DNA from: Bdellovibrio bacteriovorus HD100
GTDB taxonomy: Bacteria > Bdellovibrionota > Bdellovibrionia > Bdellovibrionales > Bdellovibrionaceae
NCBI RefSeq assembly: GCF_000196175.1
Contig: NC_005363.1
Location: 2,356,001-2,420,000, forward strand
Direction of reading: 5' to 3'
Length of the DNA stretch: 64,000 bases
Below are positions 1 to 8,437 of this stretch, piece after piece. A program made the position numbers and the translations under genes. Each line of letters begins with the position of its first letter. Position 1 is the first letter of the stretch. Below the pieces are notes generated by a model, which was not told the DNA's origin, did no database searches, and worked only from the letters and a program-made list of their open reading frames with translations.

Positions 1-72
1 CCCGCCACTACTCACGCCCAAAATAAGAGGAATCAGCAGGAAAACTCCCCACCGCTTTATAGCCAACTTCAT
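1..72 (-). CDS. 5' end of a secreted-protein gene cut by the window edge
   Basis: Reading the minus strand from an ATG at 72, 24 codons run open to the window edge. They encode MKLAIKRWGVFLLIPLILGV followed by SSGG: a basic N-terminus then a hydrophobic stretch, as in a Sec signal peptide. No good Shine-Dalgarno sequence is visible before the ATG. The mature protein lies outside the window, so no function can be given. The call rests only on the signal-like start and could be chance. Confidence 0.4.
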   Translation of the reverse strand, partial: MKLAIKRWGVFLLIPLILGVSSGG

Positions 73-188
73 AAAGAAGTTATCGGCCGTTTCAAAACAA
101 GACTTAATAAATTCCCAAAGATTTACAAAACAAAAACAACCCCGACCAAAGTCCCACAGCGACAACGAAGCAAATCCACTCCACTCAA

Positions 189-227
189 TAACGCAGTGTA
201 GGTGTAAAAAGTCACCAGGCACCTTTT
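189..227. repeat. Solo arm of an interspersed palindromic repeat
   Basis: These 39 bases match the right arm of the inverted repeat at 25827-25905 with about five differences. The last 16 bases (TCACCAGGCACCTTTT) are identical. No left arm is visible upstream, so this is a half copy. Two copies 25 kb apart, both between genes, point to a dispersed repeat family. Confidence 0.8.
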
Positions 228-421
228 AAAAATGCGATGGCGAAGCCGAGCCCGGTCCGGGCGGCCGCGAAGCGCAGCCGGTCCCCAACTATAGAGGTCG
301 TTCAAAAAGGTCCAGATTCGAGGCGGAGGTCGGCCCTCGCAGCGCAGGCGTGCTCCGAGCACGTCGGAGCGAGAAGGCCGATCTCCAACGAAGAAGATGG
401 GTCTTTTTCAACGGCCGTTTC
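228..421. other. GC-rich, hairpin-forming intergenic stretch downstream of fur
   Basis: This stretch is much richer in GC than its surroundings and holds no convincing gene. An 11-bp stem pairs 325-335 with 376-386 (one G-U). Nested inside are TCGC/GCGA (337-340 with 369-372) and CGTGCT/AGCACG (349-354 with 358-363) around a 3-base loop. GCCCGG/CCGGGC also occurs near 256-268. No U-tract follows on either strand, so it is not a standard terminator. It may be a repeat element or a processed 3' end of the fur transcript. Confidence 0.5.
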
Positions 422-919
422 TTAAAGATTCTTGGCTTGGCAGGAGGGGCAAACGCCGTACAACTCCAGGATATGATGGGTCAGCTTAAATCCAAACTGA
501 TTCGCCACCTTTTCCTGCAATCCTTCAATCGCCTTATTCTCGAACTCGCAGATCTTGCCGCACTTCACACAGGTCAAGTGATCGTGGTGACCCTTCGGCG
601 TCAGCTCGTAGCGAGCCGGCAAGCCCCCCATGCGGACTTCCGTCACGAAAGTGCCTTCCGTCAGGGTTCTCAGGAAGCGATAAACAGTGGCAAAGCCAAT
701 GTCCGGATTTTCTTTATTCAGTTTTTCGTAAAGCTCTTGAGCTGTGACGTGGCGGCGACCTTCATGCAGGGCTTTTAAGATTGCCATGCGCTGGCTGGTG
801 ACCTTCAGGTTCAAGGCACGGATGATGCGCTTCAATTCAGCTTCGTCGAACTGATCGGCGTGAACGACAATGTCGTCATCGTGCTGTCTTGGAAGAAATG
901 GAACTGTGTCTTTACCCAT
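422..919 (-). CDS. fur: Fur-family metalloregulator
   Basis: A 165-residue Fur-type repressor, slightly longer than the usual 140-150 because of an acidic N-terminal extension. Residues about 30-95 form the winged-helix DNA-binding domain (LKVTSQRMAILKAL, then FATVYRFLRTL). The C-terminal dimerisation domain carries the metal-binding HHDH motif and two Cys pairs (CVKCGK and CPSCQ). These features fit an iron-sensing Fur better than PerR or Zur, but the metal cannot be proven by reading. The ATG follows GAGGTGA. A Fur-box-like sequence 54 bp upstream suggests autoregulation. folE2 lies upstream on the same strand, about 98 bp away. Confidence 0.9.
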   Translation of the reverse strand: MGKDTVPFLPRQHDDDIVVHADQFDEAELKRIIRALNLKVTSQRMAILKALHEGRRHVTAQELYEKLNKENPDIGFATVYRFLRTLTEGTFVTEVRMGGLPARYELTPKGHHDHLTCVKCGKICEFENKAIEGLQEKVANQFGFKLTHHILELYGVCPSCQAKNL

Positions 920-972
920 GGGTCACCTCAGGGCTTCGTTATAGGTGAAGGCCCCGGAGATGTCCAATTTAT

Positions 973-987
973 TAAGAATCATTTTCA
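973..987 (-). promoter_or_regulatory. Putative Fur box upstream of fur
   Basis: On the minus strand this reads TGAAAATGATTCTTA. It matches the 7-1-7 Fur consensus TGATAATNATTATCA at 11 of 14 defined positions. It sits 54 bp before the fur start codon, where a promoter would be expected. Autoregulation is inferred; the match could be chance in AT-rich DNA. Confidence 0.45.
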
Positions 988-1017
988 TTTGGTTTCCAGT
1001 AAGGTGACACTGGAAGA

Positions 1018-1932
1018 CTAAAAACTGCGTAGTTTCAATCCTTTAGAGATATGAGAAACGGCATTGTGCGGGTGCAGGCTCTCAACATGGCTGAATTCTG
1101 CCACGTAGTCCAAAACATCCGCTTTCGCATCCAAAGCTTCCTTCACTCGGCGGGCGGCGTCCTCGCAGAACATCAGGTTCTGTCCGTTACGAAGGGCGAA
1201 CTCCTGCTCGTCCTCACGTTTCACGGCACCTTGAACCGCTGTTTGCAAAGCCTCTTCGACGATGTCGATCAGATCGCCATAGTTGTAGTTCGCCCCCACT
1301 TCCGCCTTCACGCGGGCAAAACTGCGTTGTGCATGCGGAGTCGCCACGATCCCTTGCGGAGTTCCCAGCCAGGAATGAACCACATCGAAGTCCAAAGGTT
1401 TGTCTGTTGAGAAATTCTGTTTGAAGCCATCCTGGATCAGTTGACGGGACAACGCCGCCGACGCCGGACAGGTGCTGGAGTACGTCACCACCACTTCAAC
1501 GAAGTAACTGATCTGGCCTTCCTCATTGAATGCCGAAGTGATCACCGGATAAGAGCGCCAAGCCTGGTTGTTACTTTTCAAAGCCTTGCGAACCAATGGC
1601 GCTTCAAACTGCACTTGCACCAAGGCTTTCGTGGAAAGATCTTCGTGGGTGCGCAGGAATTCAGAGGTCACCGTGCCCAGCAAACCCAGAGACAGCTCGG
1701 ACTTGGTCAGAAGCTCTTGGGACAAGAGATACAAACGGGACATGTGGATGCCACGGGAAGGTTTTTTATCAAGACTGACTTTCGCATCCACACGCGCAGG
1801 AATGCGGTAAACCCCGTCTGCCTGCTTCAGCATCACCGGCAATTCGATGGCTCCCATACCGACCCAGTCGATCGGGGCAAAACGTTCAGAGTGGGTTTCT
1901 TTGGCTACGTCAGGAAGAGATTGTTTCGTCAT
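1018..1932 (-). CDS. folE2: GTP cyclohydrolase FolE2 (type IB)
   Basis: This 304-residue protein matches the FolE2/MptA family. The enzyme converts GTP to 7,8-dihydroneopterin triphosphate, the first step towards tetrahydrofolate and queuosine-type products. Typical signatures are DWVGM near the N-terminus, SRGIHMSRLY, the catalytic Cys in STCPASAALSRQL (about residues 153-165) and a conserved CEDAARRV near the C-terminus. FolE2 enzymes can use metals other than zinc and often replace FolE1 under zinc limitation. No folE1 is visible in the window. The gene is divergent from maf and lies upstream of fur on the same strand. The start lacks a strong Shine-Dalgarno sequence (GGAT only). Confidence 0.93.
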   Translation of the reverse strand: MTKQSLPDVAKETHSERFAPIDWVGMGAIELPVMLKQADGVYRIPARVDAKVSLDKKPSRGIHMSRLYLLSQELLTKSELSLGLLGTVTSEFLRTHEDLSTKALVQVQFEAPLVRKALKSNNQAWRSYPVITSAFNEEGQISYFVEVVVTYSSTCPASAALSRQLIQDGFKQNFSTDKPLDFDVVHSWLGTPQGIVATPHAQRSFARVKAEVGANYNYGDLIDIVEEALQTAVQGAVKREDEQEFALRNGQNLMFCEDAARRVKEALDAKADVLDYVAEFSHVESLHPHNAVSHISKGLKLRSF

Positions 1933-2106
1933 AAATTTATATCCAATTCACGGGTGGTCTTATCGCAATTTCCTGTAAATGGCTCTCACTTTTACCACCC
2001 AGCGAAGCTTTTTCAGTCAGGTGCTGTCCCCGGGGCCGTGAAGCACCGCAAGACAGCGCTTTAATATGGGTGTCGCCCCCGATAAGAAGCGATATATTGA
2101 GCCCCT

Positions 2107-2676
2107 ATGCCACAAAAGCAACTGATCCTCGCAAGCACCTCGAAATACCGCCAAGAGCTTCTTTCTCGATTGGCTTACAGCTATTCCGCCCAGGCGCCTT
2201 TGGTTGATGAAGAAAAAGAAAAAGACCCGTCCCTGGCGCCCCAGGCCCTGGCAGAAAAACTGGCGGATCTGAAAGCCGCAAGCCTGAAGGCCGCAGACAA
2301 AGTGGTCATTGGCGGAGACCAGCTGGTGTCTTTTGAAGGCCGCATTATCGGCAAAGCCCACACCCCGGAACGCGCCATCGAGCAGCTGATGTCCATGCAG
2401 GGAAAAACCCACGACCTGATCACCGCGATCTGCGTGTATGACGGCGACAAAAAAATCGCCTATACCGACATCACCCGCATGCACATGAAGAAAATGACCC
2501 GGGCGCAGATCGAACGCTATGTCCAGCTGGACAACCCGATTGATTGTGCCGGCAGCTATAAAATTGAAAAACACGGCATCATGCTGTTTGATAAAATCGA
2601 AAGCCAGGATTTCACCGCCATCCAAGGATTGCCCTTGATCGAGCTTGGCAAAATATTAGAGAATGCAAACCTATGA
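2107..2676 (+). CDS. maf: Maf-family nucleoside triphosphate pyrophosphatase
   Basis: A 189-residue Maf/YceF/YhdE protein of usual family length. These cytoplasmic enzymes hydrolyse non-canonical or modified nucleoside triphosphates to monophosphates, and some are linked to septum inhibition. The N-terminal motif LASTSKYRQELL carries the phosphate-binding Ser/Arg, and the acidic GGDQLV (about residues 68-73) matches the metal-binding site. Its last four bases (ATGA) overlap the start of cdd, so the two are probably translationally coupled. Maf and cytidine deaminase together fit nucleotide sanitation and salvage. Substrate specificity cannot be read from the sequence. Confidence 0.92.
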   Translation: MPQKQLILASTSKYRQELLSRLAYSYSAQAPLVDEEKEKDPSLAPQALAEKLADLKAASLKAADKVVIGGDQLVSFEGRIIGKAHTPERAIEQLMSMQGKTHDLITAICVYDGDKKIAYTDITRMHMKKMTRAQIERYVQLDNPIDCAGSYKIEKHGIMLFDKIESQDFTAIQGLPLIELGKILENANL

Positions 2677-3077
2677 ACGATACACAGAAAAAACTATTTG
2701 AAGCCGCCTGCAAAGCACAGAAAAAAGCCCACGCCCCGTATTCCGACGCCCTGATTGGCGCCGCAGTGTTGATGAGTGATGGACAGATTTTTAATGGCTG
2801 CAACGTCGAAAATGCCTCTTACGGCGGCACCGTGTGTGCTGAACGTGTGGCTATCTTTAAGGCGGTCAGCGAAGGCGCACAAAAACTGATCAAGGAAGTG
2901 CTGGTTGTCAGCGACGCTGAAAAACCATGGCCACCTTGTGGATTCTGCCGTCAGGTGATTGCAGAATTTGCCAACGAACATACGGTAATTCACACCGCGA
3001 ATCTGCAGGGTAAAATCAAGACCTTCCAGTTCCCGGAAATCTTCCCCGAAGCCTTTACTCCAAAGCATTTGGATTAG
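2673..3077 (+). CDS. cdd: Cytidine deaminase
   Basis: At 134 residues this is a tetramer-type cytidine deaminase, converting cytidine and deoxycytidine to uridine forms in pyrimidine salvage. The zinc site is complete: CAER (about residues 53-56) supplies one Cys and the catalytic Glu, and PPCGFC supplies two more Cys. The substrate-binding NVENASYG precedes it. The start overlaps the maf stop by ATGA. For a predator digesting prey nucleic acids, salvage is a sensible role, but that is inference. Confidence 0.95.
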   Translation: MNDTQKKLFEAACKAQKKAHAPYSDALIGAAVLMSDGQIFNGCNVENASYGGTVCAERVAIFKAVSEGAQKLIKEVLVVSDAEKPWPPCGFCRQVIAEFANEHTVIHTANLQGKIKTFQFPEIFPEAFTPKHLD

Positions 3078-3101
3078 ACAATCAGGGAAAAGGGAAATTC
3101 A

Positions 3102-3821
3102 ATGCCATTGCTAGTGCTGGTTTTATTTCTTTTTTCCCCGTGGGCAGAGGCCAGGAAAGTGGTCTTTGCCTCTGATCCTTATCCGCCGTTCATCTATGAG
3201 GAAAAGGGCGAAGCCAAAGGCACAGCCATTGAGGCTCTGGAAAAAATCCTGGACATCCCCCGCAAGGACATCGAAGTTCGCATCATTCCCTGGAAGCGCG
3301 CTCTGAAGGCCGCCGAACAAGGGCGCGTTGACATTATCGGTCCGATGCAGATCGACCACAAAAAAGACTATCTACTTTTCACCAAAAAAGTTTTTCATTC
3401 TGAAGAGGCCGTATGGACCCTGGCTTCCAGCCAGTACTTGAGTCAGCTTGACTGGAAGACCACCGAAGAACTGCGCAATCACAATCTGGGGTATGTCCTG
3501 GGCTATGAATACGCCGAGCCTTTCGGCACTTACCTGAAGTCCCCGCTGGCCAAAAAAGTCGAGGTTCAGGATGTGATTCAGGGAATGCGCAAGCTGCTCT
3601 CCGGCGAAATCAGCCTGTTCATCTGCAACACGCAGGTGCTGGAGTTTTACGCCAAAAACGAAGGCATTCCGCTGAAAACATTCAAGCGTGTCGGCCCGCC
3701 GATTATTGAAGAATTTGGAGTCTTTGGAATTTCTCACAAAGCCCGACTGGCGCGGGATCTGGAAAAGATCAACGCGCGCATCATGAAACTGCCACCGGCG
3801 GCAAAGTCCGGATTGAACTAA
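3102..3821 (+). CDS. Periplasmic solute-binding protein (SBP_bac_3 type)
   Basis: A 239-residue protein with an N-terminal signal peptide (MPLLVLVLFLFSPWAEA) and a two-lobed family-3 binding fold. Recognisable segments are FASDPYPPFIYEEKGEAKG near the mature N-terminus, IIPWKRALKAAEQGRVDI in lobe 1 and LGYVLGYEYAE at the hinge. Family members bind amino acids or other small polar solutes, or act as sensory binding proteins. No ABC permease or ATPase is adjacent, so it may work with distant partners. The ATG follows AAGGGAAA. It converges on the next gene with a 4-bp overlap. A degraded relative lies at 5096-5504. Confidence 0.82.
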   Translation: MPLLVLVLFLFSPWAEARKVVFASDPYPPFIYEEKGEAKGTAIEALEKILDIPRKDIEVRIIPWKRALKAAEQGRVDIIGPMQIDHKKDYLLFTKKVFHSEEAVWTLASSQYLSQLDWKTTEELRNHNLGYVLGYEYAEPFGTYLKSPLAKKVEVQDVIQGMRKLLSGEISLFICNTQVLEFYAKNEGIPLKTFKRVGPPIIEEFGVFGISHKARLARDLEKINARIMKLPPAAKSGLN

Positions 3822-4897
3822 CGGAAGCTTGAGAAGTAATTCCAGAACGCGCCGGACTTGGTCTGCAGCTGTTCGGTCATTTTGCGCAAAGCCTCAAGGT
3901 AGGGTTTAAATTCGGGTTCTTTCGCCGCCGCCAGGATTTTTTCAGCCTTGGCAAAGTTGTCCAGCGCATAAGACCTGCGAAGTTCCAGCCCCAGAGCATT
4001 GGTTTCAGAAGTTTTCGGATCCACCGAGAACTCCACCCGCACACCATAGTGATCTGACAAAGGACGACGTGGAGTCCCCTGCATGTTCACCTGCCCGTCC
4101 AGCACCTGTAATGTTGTCGCAGACTGACCAACGTTAGAATAAAAGATGTAGTCAAAAACCTGATCACTGAACAACCATCCCAAGGGGTTTCGTGCGCAGT
4201 AGGTGCAGTATCCTTTTTTAGGATATCCGCCCATGGCATCTTCCATGGCATCCCGCGTGGCCAGGGTCGCCATCACAAAGCCCCGCTCAACACTGTCGAC
4301 ATTGGCATTGAAATCACCGGACAAAAGCATCTTCAGATCCTGATGTTTCATGCGCCAGCGCAACAAATCCATCACTTGCGTCAAGCGCACAGCTTCCGAG
4401 GTTGGATGCAAATGAGTATTGATAAAATAAAAGTCCTCGTCGATGCCAAAGAACCCGGATTTCACGACGTGGAAGGCTTTGCGCACATTGAGCGCCTCGC
4501 GAACCGAGTCCAGCACCCCACCTTCGTTGTTCACCGCAAAGGCATGGGTTTCGGTGCCTTTCACATCCCCCATGAACAGGGACATCACGCCGATGCGTTC
4601 TTCCTTGTTCGGGGCACTGATGCTGTATTGTCTTTTCAGATCATTTTCGATTTGATTGATTTGTGAATCATTCCAGACTTCCTGCAAGTGAACGACGTCA
4701 CACTTGGGGATGCCCTGCAAAAGTGCTGTCATGCGCCCTGTGCGCTCTTCGATTCCCTTGGCGTAAACGGGACCATAGGCATTGAAATTCTGCAGACAGA
4801 ATCTTGGAGGACGGTTGTCCGGAACCCAATATTGCTCGGCAAATGCCTGAGCCGACATCAGTAGGGCACCACCCAATAACCATGCTTTTATTTTCAT
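3818..4897 (-). CDS. Secreted endonuclease/exonuclease/phosphatase-fold hydrolase
   Basis: This 359-residue protein starts at 4897, where GAGGA precedes the ATG and a signal peptide follows (MKIKAWLLGGALLMSAQAFA). The EEP (DNase I-like) catalytic set is complete and in order: an Asn in QNFNAY, the metal-binding Glu in HLQEVW, NTHLHP, GDFNANVDS and the terminal SDHYGVRVEF. EEP enzymes include DNases, sphingomyelinases and inositol phosphatases. The secreted form and NTHLH arrangement suggest a phosphodiesterase acting outside the cytoplasm, perhaps on prey nucleic acid or lipid. About 60 extra C-terminal residues look helical. An in-frame extension upstream to 5182 lacks a signal peptide and is unlikely. 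Confidence 0.82.
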   Translation of the reverse strand: MKIKAWLLGGALLMSAQAFAEQYWVPDNRPPRFCLQNFNAYGPVYAKGIEERTGRMTALLQGIPKCDVVHLQEVWNDSQINQIENDLKRQYSISAPNKEERIGVMSLFMGDVKGTETHAFAVNNEGGVLDSVREALNVRKAFHVVKSGFFGIDEDFYFINTHLHPTSEAVRLTQVMDLLRWRMKHQDLKMLLSGDFNANVDSVERGFVMATLATRDAMEDAMGGYPKKGYCTYCARNPLGWLFSDQVFDYIFYSNVGQSATTLQVLDGQVNMQGTPRRPLSDHYGVRVEFSVDPKTSETNALGLELRRSYALDNFAKAEKILAAAKEPEFKPYLEALRKMTEQLQTKSGAFWNYFSSFR

Positions 4898-5095
4898 AAA
4901 GAAATCCTCGCCAGCGGAAAATTTAGGGCATTCGGAAAACGATGTTTCAAGAGTCGTGCAAAGCCGAGGAAGCTTTATATTGAAGGGCGCCCCCTGAGGG
5001 CTGTCTAAGAAATCGACACCGCTCCCGAGCGCGGCCCCCTCATTGCGCTTTGGTAATTGGAGTTCCCGGCGGACTTCACTTACAACTGAACCTAC

Positions 5096-5504
5096 ATGAG
5101 CACCACACTTCCGGAGCAAGGTGCTGCGGTCTATGCACTTCGCCAGATATTCAAAAAGAACGGCTTTGAACTGAAGGGTCACCCCCTGGGGATTCGCCGA
5201 AAGAAAAGATCATCCGATCCAATGGAACAATCCTGAAGATCTGCTTCCCTACAAGATTGGCAACGTCATGGGATATGAACTGTCCCGGGTGCTGGCTCCG
5301 GCCCACAAAAAGAAAAAGTTCCAGATTGAAAACGTCTCCAGCGATGAGCTGAACCTGCTGAAGCTTGCCAATAAACGCGTGGATCTGGCCTTCAAAAAAA
5401 CAGGCAAAGGAAAAGAACACCTGAATGTGTTCAACAAAATCATGAACAAAGAGGAGTTCCACCGTTTGGTGGAACTCTACTTCAAAACTCACCTGCAGAA
5501 CTAA
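5096..5504 (+). pseudogene. Degraded solute-binding protein gene
   Basis: Two frames hold pieces of one family-3 solute-binding protein. The first (5096 on) reads STTLPEQGAAVYALRQIFKK, typical just after the signal peptide, and soon stops. The second, frameshifted, reads ERKDHPIQWNN, then EDLLPYKIGNVMGYELS (the hinge), and continues to LVELYFKTHLQN and a stop at 5504. The signal peptide, most of lobe 1 and part of lobe 2 are missing, which indicates internal deletions plus a frameshift. An in-frame TGA lies just before the first piece. The 78-codon ORF from 5268 could still be translated but would be a fragment. Confidence 0.7.
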
Positions 5505-6145
5505 ATTGTCAGACGAACATTCTGTGCCAGCAACTGGACGCTGACATCTTCAAGAGTGGATCCCGAAGGCAGCTTGAAGCCCTTCAGGGGTTGCAACTGA
5601 ACCAACAGGTTCTCCAATCCGGAAATCTTCAGACCTTTTAACAGACGAAATCCCTCGTGCTGATATTCGCCCTCGCAATCAAACACCCGCCGCCAGGAAA
5701 AATCCAGGCGCACCAATTCGCATGTTTGATCTTTGGGAACAAGCTCCAGGAAATGGGAATAGACGAAACGCTGCTCTTCCGGGGATTGCTTAGCGTTCCA
5801 TTCAAAACTCCAACCGCGTTCTTCACGGAAAGTCAGGCTGCGCAACACGGTCCCCGCCCCTTCGGCGTTTTCCGCCAGCTTCAGGCGGGCCACGGCCATC
5901 ACTTCTGCCAGGGCATGATTCAGGCTGGCACTTTTGGAAACGAACAGATCCCGCTCCAGTTCGGCCTTTAAGGCCCCCAGCCACTGATCCACGTCCATCA
6001 GATTCACACTCATCCCGGACAACGGGTCAATGTGACCGCTCTTGGGTGAAAACCCGGCGGCCAGGTAAAAAAGAAAACCCCGTCGTGATGACAGGGCTCC
6101 TTTTAAAGTGATTCGAATGGGAATCTCTCTGACGAATTGAAGCAT
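5501..6145 (-). CDS. Uncharacterised protein with a pterin-synthase-like segment
   Basis: A 214-residue cytoplasmic protein with no signal peptide. I do not recognise it with confidence. The stretch HIDPLSGMSVNLMDVDQWL (about residues 38-56) closely resembles the IDPxTGMVxNLxDLK segment of 6-pyruvoyl/6-carboxy-tetrahydropterin synthases. The family's His zinc ligands and catalytic Cys are not evident. It may be a catalytically dead PTPS/QueD-fold relative. Its ATG overlaps by one base the stop codon of the upstream SurA-like gene, so they are probably co-transcribed. Its 3' end overlaps the broken binding-protein gene by 4 bp. Confidence 0.5.
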   Translation of the reverse strand: MLQFVREIPIRITLKGALSSRRGFLFYLAAGFSPKSGHIDPLSGMSVNLMDVDQWLGALKAELERDLFVSKSASLNHALAEVMAVARLKLAENAEGAGTVLRSLTFREERGWSFEWNAKQSPEEQRFVYSHFLELVPKDQTCELVRLDFSWRRVFDCEGEYQHEGFRLLKGLKISGLENLLVQLQPLKGFKLPSGSTLEDVSVQLLAQNVRLTI

Positions 6146-7182
6146 TAGTTCAACTGCAAAGCTTGAGTGTTCATAGTCACGTGGGACTTGGAACGGAACA
6201 TATTGATCCAGGCCTCAAACATGCCGTCGCCACGACGTTTTTGCATCATCTCTGCAGACATTGGCTCCAGAGTTTTCACTTCTTCCACTTTGCTTTCTTT
6301 AAGCTTCAATACGTACTTGCTGTTGCCGTCACGAACCAGACGCTTCAACAGCGGCTCGGTTTTGCTCAACTCAAAGACTGCTTCCGTCGCCACAGAGCTG
6401 GTGATTTTCGGGAAGGTCTCTGAACCCAGTTCCACCAGGCCGGTTTCTTCCCAAGTTGCTTTCAGTTCTTTCAGTTGCGCGTTAACGGCAGCTTCATCAC
6501 CTTTTACCAGAGCTTCATCCAAAGCTTTGATTGCAGCGTCGGCTTTTTCTTTAGTCAAAGCCTTGGTTGCCGCTTCAGAGTCGATTTTCACAAAAAGAAC
6601 GTTGATCTTCGCCGCGCGCAGATCCTGGATCTTTTTCAGCTCCACCGCTGTTGGCTGAGTTGCCAATTCGAACAGCGCACGCGTGCGAACATTGGAGATG
6701 TCTTTACGGACTTTATCTTCAAAGTTAGCCGGAGTGGTGCGGGTTTGTTCGATATAACGCATGTAGAAGTCTTTCTGGAACATGCCGTTTTGCTGGAAGA
6801 ACGGGATGTCTTTCACGATAAAGTCGCGAACTTCCGCGTCTGTCGCCAAAATGCCGCTCTTTTGAGCAGCCTGGGACACAAGCTCCATGCGCACCAGATT
6901 CTCAAGCGCTTGCTGGCGCAGCAACTGACGCTGAGAGCCAAAGTCCATTTGATTGCCGAACAGGTTTTGATAGTACTGCTGGATGCGGTTTTCTTCCTGC
7001 TGGAAGTCCGCCAGAGAGATCAAAGTGTTGTTCACGCGAGCCACAGAACCCACGCCCGCACCCATCTGACCGGGCATACCGAAGAAGACGAAAACCATAA
7101 TGATGGCACCGAAAATCACCATCGCTGTCACGCTCTTCGCGTTGATTCCGCGCTTCATCTTATCTGCCATATTTTCGCTCAT
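6145..7182 (-). CDS. Membrane-anchored SurA-N/PpiD-like chaperone without a PPIase domain
   Basis: The 345-residue protein begins at 7182, where AAGGAAGG precedes the ATG. A short cytoplasmic tail and one transmembrane segment (about residues 17-38, AMVIFGAIIMVFVFFGM) anchor it, leaving the rest in the periplasm. Residues about 50-200 resemble the SurA N-terminal chaperone domain (VARVNNTLISLADFQ, then LRQQALENLVRMELVSQ). PpiD has the same layout but is about 620 residues with parvulin domains; none is recognisable here. It probably assists folding of periplasmic or outer-membrane proteins. It is divergent from the mre operon and overlaps the next gene by one base. Confidence 0.72.
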   Translation of the reverse strand: MSENMADKMKRGINAKSVTAMVIFGAIIMVFVFFGMPGQMGAGVGSVARVNNTLISLADFQQEENRIQQYYQNLFGNQMDFGSQRQLLRQQALENLVRMELVSQAAQKSGILATDAEVRDFIVKDIPFFQQNGMFQKDFYMRYIEQTRTTPANFEDKVRKDISNVRTRALFELATQPTAVELKKIQDLRAAKINVLFVKIDSEAATKALTKEKADAAIKALDEALVKGDEAAVNAQLKELKATWEETGLVELGSETFPKITSSVATEAVFELSKTEPLLKRLVRDGNSKYVLKLKESKVEEVKTLEPMSAEMMQKRRGDGMFEAWINMFRSKSHVTMNTQALQLN

Positions 7183-7405
7183 AACTTTTCCTTCCTTAAA
7201 CAAGCTTGCAAAACAAACCGCTTCATTACCCAACGAATTTTGCAAATATTCAAGGGGAAATTGTTGTATTCCTTAGCGGTTTTTACTAGCGTTGAGAAAT
7301 ATTAATACAGCGAAGCCAAAAGACCCTGAACGACGCGATGCTTTGGGCGCTTCTAAACGCTTTGCTGGACTGCTTTTACTGGTTTTAAAAAAAGAGGAAC
7401 GACCT

Positions 7406-8437
7406 TTGAATTTCTTCAACTTTGATCTCAAGAAACTTGTGATGATAGGGATTGTCCTGGCACTGCCACTGATTTCGATCAACATGCAGCAGCGTCCTCA
7501 GGAATCCAACTGGCTGGCAAAACCATTCAGCCTTCTGGGAAGCGCGGTTTCTGAATCCTTCTATGGCTTCAGCTCCGGCGTTAAAGGCACCACAGCCATG
7601 TATCTTGATCTTATCAACATCAAGAAACACAATGAGCACCTGACCAGCACCAACAATGAACTTCAGGCACGTCTTGAAAAAATGAACGAGCTGCTGATCG
7701 AAAACGACCGCCTGCGCGGTCTTTTGACGTTCAAAGAACAAACCAAAATGTCCCTGATGGCAGCCCAAGTCATCGGCCGGGACCTGGTGATTGATCACAA
7801 CACCATCACCATCAACAAAGGAACCCAGGACGGCCTGAAAGCCGGCCAGGCGGTGATCACCACCGGCGGGGTTCTGGGTTACATCTTTAAACCCGACACA
7901 TTCACTTCCCACGTCATGCTGATCACCGACCGCTATGCGGTGGTGGATGGTATCGTGCAAAGAACCCGGGCCCACGGGATTGTCGAGGGCAAATCCCAGT
8001 ACACCAGCAGCCTGCAGCTGAAATACGTGGAAAGAACCGAAGACGTTCAGGAAGGCGACCTGGTCGTGACCGGCGGCCTTGACAACATCTTCCCGAAAGG
8101 CTTCCCGGTGGCGGTGGTTGAATCCGTTGAAAAGAAAACTTTCAGTGTCTCCCTGAAAGTCGACCTGCGCCCGGTGGTGGATCCTTACAAAGTCGAAGAG
8201 GTCTTCATCGTGCTTCAGGGTAACAACGAAGATTTTGGCGACAAGTTCGCGCCTGCGTCCGCAACTGCTGAAACTCCGGCGGACGGGTCCGCTCCTGCTG
8301 CCGCGGCGACTTCGGCTGCGACACCTGCTGCGACACCGGCGGCCACTCCAGCTGCAACTCCTGCGGCGGTGAAGCCTGCAGCGACTCCGGCCGCAAAACC
8401 AGCGGCGACTCCTAAACCTCAGGAGAACAGACAGTGA
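7406..8437 (+). CDS. mreC: Rod-shape protein MreC
   Basis: This is MreC, the bitopic scaffold linking cytoplasmic MreB filaments to periplasmic cell-wall synthases. A TTG at 7406 is the preferred start because AGAGGA lies 7 bp upstream; another in-frame TTG at 7292 has no Shine-Dalgarno sequence. The protein has one membrane segment (about residues 9-25), a coiled coil (about 70-105) and the beta-rich MreC domain (VIGRDLVIDHNTITINKG onward). The last 60 residues are a low-complexity Ala/Pro/Thr tail built from PAAT-like units, unlike textbook MreC. mreD overlaps its stop by 4 bp. mreB is not in the window. Confidence 0.92.
   Translation: MNFFNFDLKKLVMIGIVLALPLISINMQQRPQESNWLAKPFSLLGSAVSESFYGFSSGVKGTTAMYLDLINIKKHNEHLTSTNNELQARLEKMNELLIENDRLRGLLTFKEQTKMSLMAAQVIGRDLVIDHNTITINKGTQDGLKAGQAVITTGGVLGYIFKPDTFTSHVMLITDRYAVVDGIVQRTRAHGIVEGKSQYTSSLQLKYVERTEDVQEGDLVVTGGLDNIFPKGFPVAVVESVEKKTFSVSLKVDLRPVVDPYKVEEVFIVLQGNNEDFGDKFAPASATAETPADGSAPAAAATSAATPAATPAATPAATPAAVKPAATPAAKPAATPKPQENRQ

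Noticed and set aside
4898-5182. N-terminal extension of the EEP-fold gene
   Set aside because: The extension lacks a signal peptide and crosses the degraded binding-protein region, whereas the start at 4897 has a good ribosome-binding site and signal peptide.
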